Position numbers and translations under genes: made by a program. 64,000 nt of DNA, taken from positions 22,351,569 to 22,415,568 of the forward strand of contig JAJEKV010000003.1 of the NCBI GenBank assembly GCA_021234155.1. The letters are read 5' to 3'. This document shows, in pieces, positions 58,416 to 64,000 of this stretch. The notes beneath the pieces are model-generated. The model was not told where the DNA came from, made no database searches, and saw only the letters and a list, made by a program, of their open reading frames with translations. Each line of letters begins with the position of its first letter. Within the stretch, counting starts at the first letter, position 1. This DNA comes from Isoetes taiwanensis (lineage: Eukaryota; Streptophyta; Lycopodiopsida; Isoetales; Isoetaceae).

Positions 58416-58537
58416 ACCATCGAGGTCACCGCCTTCCCATTAGCCACCTCGCTTGAGGCCCTCCTCAACATCCTCGCCCACGAAACCAATGGGGGCCATC
58501 CCGGGGGGTATGGGCGCACGCTGCCCCCTCGGGCGGG

Positions 58538-59848
58538 TCATAGAGCCGCCGCAGTACCGCTCCCACCGCCCGTGTGATGTCCCCTCAGAGGGTCGGGCCG
58601 GCCTTCAAGCACTCTCAAGCCAAAAGGTTCGAGGATGAGTGTCCAAAGAGGCAACATCTCCCCGATGCGGGCAAGGTACCGCCTTTGTGTCCTTCGATGG
58701 GCGCGGTAATCGTGGTGGCCTCGCAAGCTGGTACCGGATCCAGATGTGATGGAGCCGCCGCTATGCTTCTTTACACTCCGCATCAAACCATCGGCTACGC
58801 AGAATGTTGCTGACCGACGGGCGACGCTGGGGTCCGCCAGCACTCCGCCCGGCCGCAGATCCCGTAATAGCCGGTAAGTCACCGGGTCCAGGTGGGAGGT
58901 CCTGCAATTACCGGGAGGGCGCCCATGAGCATCTCGCCAGAGTCCTCTCGGCCGCTCATAATCTAGTCTCAACCGAGGACGGCGAGGGGTCGGTATAGTG
59001 GGGGTTCTCGGCGGCTTGCCAAACCAGTCCAAATAAAGTGGGAGGTGATCTGAGTCGACCTCCTCATCCCGACTGTCTGTGCCCACCCGAAACGACTGAT
59101 GAGATGCATATCTTGCGCAACTACGAGCACATAGTCCACCACACTAGACCCTCCCCCCTGATTGTCTTGTCTGCATGTGCACTTGCGAGAATCGGGTCAC
59201 CGCGGAAAGGCCATTGCAAATTATCAAGTCAAAATGCCACATAGCAGAGCAACCGCTCGCCAAAGCGAAGTGACCCGGCCGCCATCCGACCCTCGCGGGC
59301 CGCCGCCGCCAAGGGGCGAGCCGCGCACATCGCCGCCAAGGGGGGTCAAGTCGCATGGGCTGCTCTACTCCCTCGTCCGCATTGAAATTCCAAGAAGGAC
59401 GACCCTACCCAACCGGCTGGTGCTGCCAGATGTCATCATATAGATCGACATAAGGGTCCATCCTATCCGCATCGGGGTGGCTACGATAGAAGGTGCCGTC
59501 AAGGTGGAGGTAAATAACAAAGCGCCGTAAAAAGAGGGTTGCCACCGGGTATTATGCACACGAACCCACAAGTACCGGCTTGTGTCCGTCTGCTTTCGGA
59601 GGGTAACCGAATGTGCCAAGGTTGTCCCAGAGTAGCAAGCCACTCCACCATGACCCCTCCGTCCTGTATGTGCATTGAAGACCGAGAAATGTTGGTAACC
59701 CTAAGAGCCAGTAGCTCTTAGGCTCAAAGATGCTCCCATGTCTCCATGAGAAAGATGAGATCCATATCGGCCGCCACGGAGTTCGGGATTGTCCCCTTCT
59801 CCGCCAAGGGAAGCCTCGACAATTCCATGAGACCACCCCGAGACACAA
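58538..59848 (-). pseudogene. GC-rich LINE ORF2, endonuclease
   Basis: The start near 59,848 reads LGVVSWNCRGF, the canonical N-terminus of the endonuclease. A second frame reads DLIFLMETWEH (catalytic Glu), then GGVACYSG. GSSVVDYVLV follows near 59,150, and VDSDHLPLYLDWFG (the SDH catalytic block) near 59,050 in the 58538-59086 frame. Order and spacing match the LINE at 1-3 kb, but at least four frame changes occur. Confidence 0.8.
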
Positions 59849-59858
59849 TTCCTATTTG

Positions 59859-61241
59859 TCACGCAGATGCGCAAAATGAGTCATGGGACGGAAGCGAGGG
59901 CGAAAGGAGAAGTACATGGAGCGGAGGCAAAGATGTGGTCGGAGGGGGCGGGGCCGAGAGGGAGCGAGGAGTAGGAGCTTGGAGAAGGGGGCCGTGGTAG
60001 GAGAAGCGGGGTGGCGTGCGGTAAATTTGGGTTGGGGCTGCTGGTTCCGCAGCAGTAGATAGCGGTCGGGTTTGAAAATGTGCATCCCGGCCGAACCAAT
60101 CCCCGCGGCACCCCACGATGGCGAATGCCTCTCGACCACGACAAGCTCCCCGCTCAAGGTGCCTCTGTTGCATGGGTGTGAGGTCCTCCACGTCTGTGGA
60201 TGTCCCCTTCAAGATCTGCCCACAAGCGCAATATGGCATCACGCACTGCATCCGCAACCGTGAATATGACAATGCGGGTCCGACCTCGGGCCGAGCCCCC
60301 ATGACGAACCCGCCGAGAAATGTGAACTTGTTCGGGGAATGTCATCCGTCGAGAATGTGTGTTCTGATGTTGTGGGCGAGACTCTCCCCCGCCGTTCGGC
60401 ATGCCTCGAACTACCGGATTGTGGCCTCTCCTTTGCGCTCACCGAGTTCTCAAGGGCTGCGGGTCAAAAGGTGGGCGAGGGCCGTCCCGGCCGCCGGGGT
60501 GGTGGTGGTGGCCGGGATGGCGGGAGTGGCTGGGAGTGTGGCCGATGGCGGGGAGTGGCCGGAGGGCGGGCAAAGAAGCGCGGGGCGTGGGCCGGGCGCG
60601 GGAGGCCGGGGCGGGTAGCGGTCCGGAGCCGTGTTCTCGCCCTCAGGAAGTCGGGAGCACAGCTCTTGTAGGGCCTGCCGCCGCTTGGCCATCTCCTCGC
60701 CGCACCGGCCGCAAATGACTATGAACCCCGGTAGGGAGACCCCGCTCGCTCTCAGGATGGTTGCCCGCAACCCCCGGAGCTCCGTGCTCGAGTAGCGAGA
60801 GCGTGCTCGGTGCCCCAAAGACACGGGCGCCGAGGGGCGGGCTTGCTGTCCGGATCTTACTCTAAAGATCCCGGCCGTGTGGTTCCGGCTGTCTGCGAAG
60901 AGCCACCGCACTCCGCGCCATGGTGGTGGCTGCCTCCACCTCCGACCGGGCCGAGACACCGCGGACCATCGCCTCCCCGTGATTGCGCGCTCCCTCTCCC
61001 GTGTCATGGTGTCGAGTGATGAACCGCGAGAGTCTAGGGCGGCCCGCATGTCGGCCACCTCCCCGCCGCCTCGCCTGTCGCCGGCGTGTGCAAGGCCCGG
61101 GCCATCTTCCACATGCGGCGTCGCGGGTCTCCCGGACTGTGATGCGGTTCTTCTCGACCCGATTTGCCTTTTGAGCACATGGGATGCCAAGGACTCCATC
61201 TCCACCGCCATGCCAGCCCAGGTGCAATTTGTTAGCCTCAA
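59859..61241 (-). pseudogene. GC-rich LINE, probable ORF1
   Basis: The region upstream of the ORF2 endonuclease has long, Arg/Pro-rich minus-strand frames (263 codons at 60450-61241; others at 59859-60302 and 60154-60402). VICGRCGEEM near 60,710 could be part of a zinc knuckle. Position fits ORF1, the nucleic-acid-binding protein, but no clear RRM or CCHC motif is seen. High GC alone creates long frames here, so the protein sequence is uncertain. Confidence 0.5.
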
Positions 61242-61502
61242 TACGGAGCACCGTTAGCCTCCACTCCCGCTTTGACGTGGCTCCAATTCTCTGCCGAGGC
61301 GAGGAGTTCCTATGTGGTCTCCGAGCAATCAATCCCTTCCGGCCGGGCCGGGCCTTTGAGGGGGCCTTAGCCTTAGCCCGAAGCTTCCTTCTTCATGGAG
61401 GATGACTCTCCCCGGCCCATGATGGCTGATCGGGACCCGTTTGTCGGGCGTGCCCCTCGCCTTGGGTTTCCCAGGCAGCCCATCTTCTCGTGGCCATGAC
61501 TT

Positions 61503-61820
61503 CCAAAGTTTGAGGGGTCTCTGCTGCGAAAGGGTGCTTAGAATTCAATTTGGGGACTCACAAACGCAAGCAGAGCACCTTTTGGGGTGTGGGGGTTTTG
61601 GGGTTCCAAAGTCCGAGGGGTCACCGACCGCCTCAAGGGTGCTTAGAATCCAATTTGGGGACTCGTAGGAAAGGCGGGCAGCACCTTTTGGGGGTTTGGG
61701 GGTTTTGGGGTGCCAAAGTCCGAGGGGTCTCTCAAGCGATTCAAGGGTGCTTAGAATCCAATTTGGGGACTCAGAAAGGCGGGCAGAGCACCTTTTGGGG
61801 GTTTGGGGGTTTTGGGTCTA
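61503..61820 (-). repeat. Tandem ~107-bp monomers at LINE 5' end
   Basis: Three units start CCAAAGTYYGAGGGG at 61503, 61616 and 61723. Each contains GGGTGCTTAGAATYCAATTT and a GCACCTTTTGGGG run. They lie directly upstream of ORF1 in the transcription direction, where several animal L1 families carry promoter monomers. Confidence 0.85.
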
Positions 61821-62278
61821 GAGAGAGATTGTAAACCCTAGAGAGAGAAAGCCAGAAAGGGGCAAATCAAGGGGGTCTATGCAAGGGGAGTGAGGGCGCT
61901 AGAGAGAGGGAGTAGGGCGCTGGGGAGCTTTGACACCATGCCAGCAAAAAGGTATTGTTTTTTTAATTTGGAGCTAGGGGTCAGTGTTTCGGCTCTTAAC
62001 GATGCAGGCCGGGATGCTCTGCCAGGCCAAATCCGTAGGTAGAGTCTTAAACTTCCTGTAAATCCATCAGCTAGGTCCATGCTTCCCTCACTCCATGCAG
62101 CTGTTCATCCTGCTATACAGCGGCTAAAAGGGACCATGGGATTTAATCTTGCTGCAATGGGCCACATACAGCAAGTATAGGCAATCAATTCTACCGTGTT
62201 GTTTAAGGATGCAGGGACAAAGCTTTTGGGGCTTCGGGCCAAGCTTCCTAATCCAATTGGCCATGACTCAAAGAGGAA

Positions 62279-62312
62279 GTCATGATTGGGCTATACATAG
62301 CCCAATCATGAC
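62279..62312. repeat. Perfect palindrome, 15-bp arms
   Basis: GTCATGATTGGGCTA, a 4-base loop, and its exact inverse. It lies in the presumed intron just after the aspartate aminotransferase exon ending at 62320. Confidence 0.92.
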
Positions 62313-62319
62313 AACTCAC

Positions 62320-62926
62320 CTCGAGCTTGAAGAGCATCATAAAGTTAATGTCTCATACTTATAATGCGATCGGCCATTGCATTCAATTCAACTGTCCACT
62401 TTGAGAACAAGTCACTATCCCCCAAGACAACAAATGCAATTGATACACCACGAATTGGGGGATTTGAATACATTGGCCTTATAACAAGCTTCAACTGACT
62501 TTCAATACAAGTAGCAACTCCGTCGCTTCGGCATATCTATATAAATTCATATGCTAAGTCAGCATGAGATACCAAAAGCCAATTGCTAAACTAGAGATTT
62601 ATGAATTTCTAGGATTAAACAAAATGTCCATCTCAAAGCTACAAGAGAACATGCCTTCTAAATTATGAATGCACAAAAGAACCATGTTCCTTACAATGCA
62701 TAATGCCCCACCTCGCTCTCCATAAAGTCCCAAATTCTTAGCATAGCTTTGTGCAACAAAACATTCCCCTCCACCACCTACAAAAGAGCGGACAACATGT
62801 GCATCTATATCAAGACTACCACTTCCATGCAAATAATGTGCCATATCAAATCTGTAATTTATGCAAATTCAAAGGGCTAACAATTTCTCATACCTGATAT
62901 GCATTGTTAAAGAAAGGTAAAGGCAG
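62320..62926 (-). pseudogene. Aspartate aminotransferase pseudogene (two exons and part of a third)
   Basis: The enzyme interconverts aspartate/2-oxoglutarate and oxaloacetate/glutamate using PLP. Minus-strand exons: PLPFFNNAYQ (about 62894-62926), then 62695-62851 with [40 protein letters not shown], then 62320-62536 with [19 protein letters not shown] and [15 protein letters not shown]. The PLP lysine (SYAKN) is kept. Introns are GT-AG and phase-consistent between the last two. Defects: TAA replacing the Gln codon after SMRH, Val to Gly in GERVGAL, and loss of the rest on both sides. Plus-strand LINE sequence abuts the 62926 side. Confidence 0.88.
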
Positions 62927-62929
62927 AGG

Positions 62930-63463
62930 TTGCAAGAATTGCGAGTTCCACAGGAGTTGCAGAATGTGGTGCACCAGCTTTATGATGGGATTTATGCTGC
63001 ACTGCCTTATGAAGATCGGCGGGTAGCTAGCACTATGGGAGTTAAGCAGGGCTGCCCGTTGTCTCCAACGCTTTTTGGGTTGTACATTGATAGCTTGGAG
63101 ACGTGGATGCAGCACCATGGGGGAGCCGGGGTGCAATTATCTGATGCGACCTCTGTGAGCCAGTTACTATATGCGGATGATGTAGCTTTGCTAGCTCACA
63201 CGGCCAGCAGTATGCAGCAGCATTTGGATGCCCTCAGTGGGTTCTGTGGGGCAACGGGAATGACAGTAAACTTGCACAAAACTAAGCTTCTCGCGATCCT
63301 GTCCTCGCAACACCCTATCCCGGAGTTCTATTACAGGGGACAGGAAGTGGAGATGGTGCGGAGCTTCAAGTATCTGGGAATTGATTTCACTACTAACATG
63401 CTGTGGGATGAGTGTGTGGAGAGGAGAGCCAGTGCAGGCTGGAAGGCTTTATATGCGCGTTAA
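62930..63463 (+). pseudogene. LINE ORF2 reverse transcriptase, palm region
   Basis: PQELQNVVHQLYDGIYAALP, GVKQGCPLSPTLFGLYIDSL, LLYADDVALLAH (catalytic Asp pair kept), GATGMTVNLHKTKLL and FKYLGIDFTTNMLWDE are RT motifs B to E. There is no Met start of its own: the first codon is TTG and marks only the truncation border. The frame ends at a TAA after a shift. Confidence 0.92.
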
Positions 63464-63627
63464 AACGCTGCGTGTTGCTTGGGATAGATCTCTGTGGATC
63501 GGGCGAGGAGAGCACACCCTTTAGGGCTTTGGTTGAGCCTTTGCTATATGGGGTGGAGGTTTGGGGCCCAAAGAAGCTAGCAAAAATAATGGGGATAGGT
63601 TGGAAAGGGTGCGAAAAGCTTTCTTGA
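63412..63627 (+). pseudogene. LINE ORF2, region after palm
   Basis: Continues the preceding ORF in another frame: RALVEPLLYGVEVWGPKKLA is the GVEVWGP block shared with the other LINEs in the window. Confidence 0.85.
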
Positions 63628-64000
63628 CATATAGCTTGGGAGTGAAGGACACCGCATCCGTGCTCATTTTGTTGTATGAGACGGGGTTCGCCTTTACAAA
63701 GATTCTCGCTATGCTGAAGGCATCTTACTTGCTTCCATAAGGTGGATGGGATGGATGAGCATCGCTTTCCCCACAGTGCCGTGTTGTTAACGCAGGGGCC
63801 CCAAATGGTCAAGAGGGTATGGCACGAGCAATCGTAAGGGATGGTTTTTAGAGGTGGTCTATGGATTACCAAATGATGGTGGCACCGGCGCATTCTCGAT
63901 GCGCAGAATGGGCAATTGGATGCGGGCTATGCCGCCACTCGCGGGGATGCCTCTACTCTTGCAAAGCCCAAGACAGAGCACTATCACGCTCAGATTAATC

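Larger units (their letters stand above)
56491..61820 (-). mobile_element. GC-rich LINE, nearly full-length, decayed, copy 3
   Basis: On the minus strand, from high to low coordinates: tandem 5'-UTR monomers (61503-61820), a probable ORF1 (about 60,000-61,241), then ORF2 with endonuclease start (SWNCRGF), SDHLPL, RT blocks, YKYLGVEF, GVEVWGP and a C-terminal zinc-type block (CQAGTIEDESHTF). Every block is in a different frame from the next. Composition is markedly GC- and CpG-rich compared with all surrounding sequence, including LINEs of the same clade in this window. Confidence 0.85.
62927..64000 (+). mobile_element. LINE, 5'-truncated, plus strand, copy 4
   Basis: Starts abruptly inside the RT, right at the aspartate aminotransferase exon, and runs off the right edge. 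Same clade as the LINEs at 1-3 kb and 57-61 kb. At least one frameshift near 63,460 and further breaks after 63,627. After that, KAFLTYSLGVKDTASVLILL continues the same protein, matching RFLLEELGVKTQTPYEMLL of copy 1. Confidence 0.9.

Noticed and set aside
60339-60718. Overlapping long ORFs on several frames around 60-61 kb
   Set aside because: High GC removes stop codons in all frames. Only the minus-strand readings fit the LINE order.

Overview
This is a nuclear segment from a land plant with a repeat-rich, probably large genome. The evidence is the set of element families: Copia and chromodomain-type Gypsy LTR retrotransposons primed by initiator Met-tRNA, plant-type LINEs, Mutator-like elements (MULEs) and Helitron ends. 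There are also GT-AG introns and remnants of plant genes (a tryptophan aminotransferase-related/alliinase-family gene, a class III peroxidase and an aspartate aminotransferase). Many families coexist with long non-coding stretches, which would suit a fern or another large-genome vascular plant, but the species cannot be fixed from sequence alone. I see no clearly intact host gene, no rRNA or tRNA gene and no CRISPR array.

Layout. 1-3.0 kb: a LINE on the minus strand, running off the left edge. 4.19-8.75 kb: a complete but decayed Copia element with both LTRs, PBS, PPT and a 5-bp target-site duplication (TSD). 8.8-13.5 kb: no genes. 13.48-21.73 kb: a Gypsy element with nearly identical 206-bp LTRs and TSD CAGGC. 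It is split by a 3.85-kb MULE-like insertion (17,006-20,853, 10-bp TSD). 22.75-33.25 kb: the main feature, a 10.5-kb MULE with a perfect 9-bp TSD and terminal inverted repeats (TIRs) of about 440 bp. It holds a DDE transposase with a SWIM zinc finger, a two-exon unknown gene, a ULP1-like cysteine protease gene, and a central array of palindromes built from the same CCTCCGGGATC motif as the TIRs.

33.5-37.4 kb: a pseudogene of the tryptophan aminotransferase-related/alliinase family, interrupted by a short LINE insertion in the exon carrying the PLP-lysine motif. 37.94-39.86 kb: a fold-back structure with two arms of about 0.73 kb. 43.08 and 53.44 kb: two Helitron 3' ends of one family in opposite orientations. 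43.4-43.6 kb: a peroxidase exon-1 fragment. 45.2-45.7 and 51.9-52.2 kb: two more 5'-truncated LINE insertions with long TSDs. 47.5-50.3 kb: a small non-coding LTR element (604-606-bp LTRs, TSD AGGAT). 56.5-61.8 kb: a strikingly GC-rich, decayed LINE on the minus strand with tandem 5'-UTR monomers. 62.3-62.9 kb: an aspartate aminotransferase pseudogene, flanked on its other side by a further LINE (plus strand) that leaves the right edge.

The sequence is largely a stack of insertions into one another and into three dead host-gene remnants. TSDs and the restored open frame across the Gypsy insertion give relative order: Gypsy before its nested MULE, and the aminotransferase gene before its LINE. 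All coordinates and motifs come from reading the sequence. Family names are by motif recognition, without any database search.
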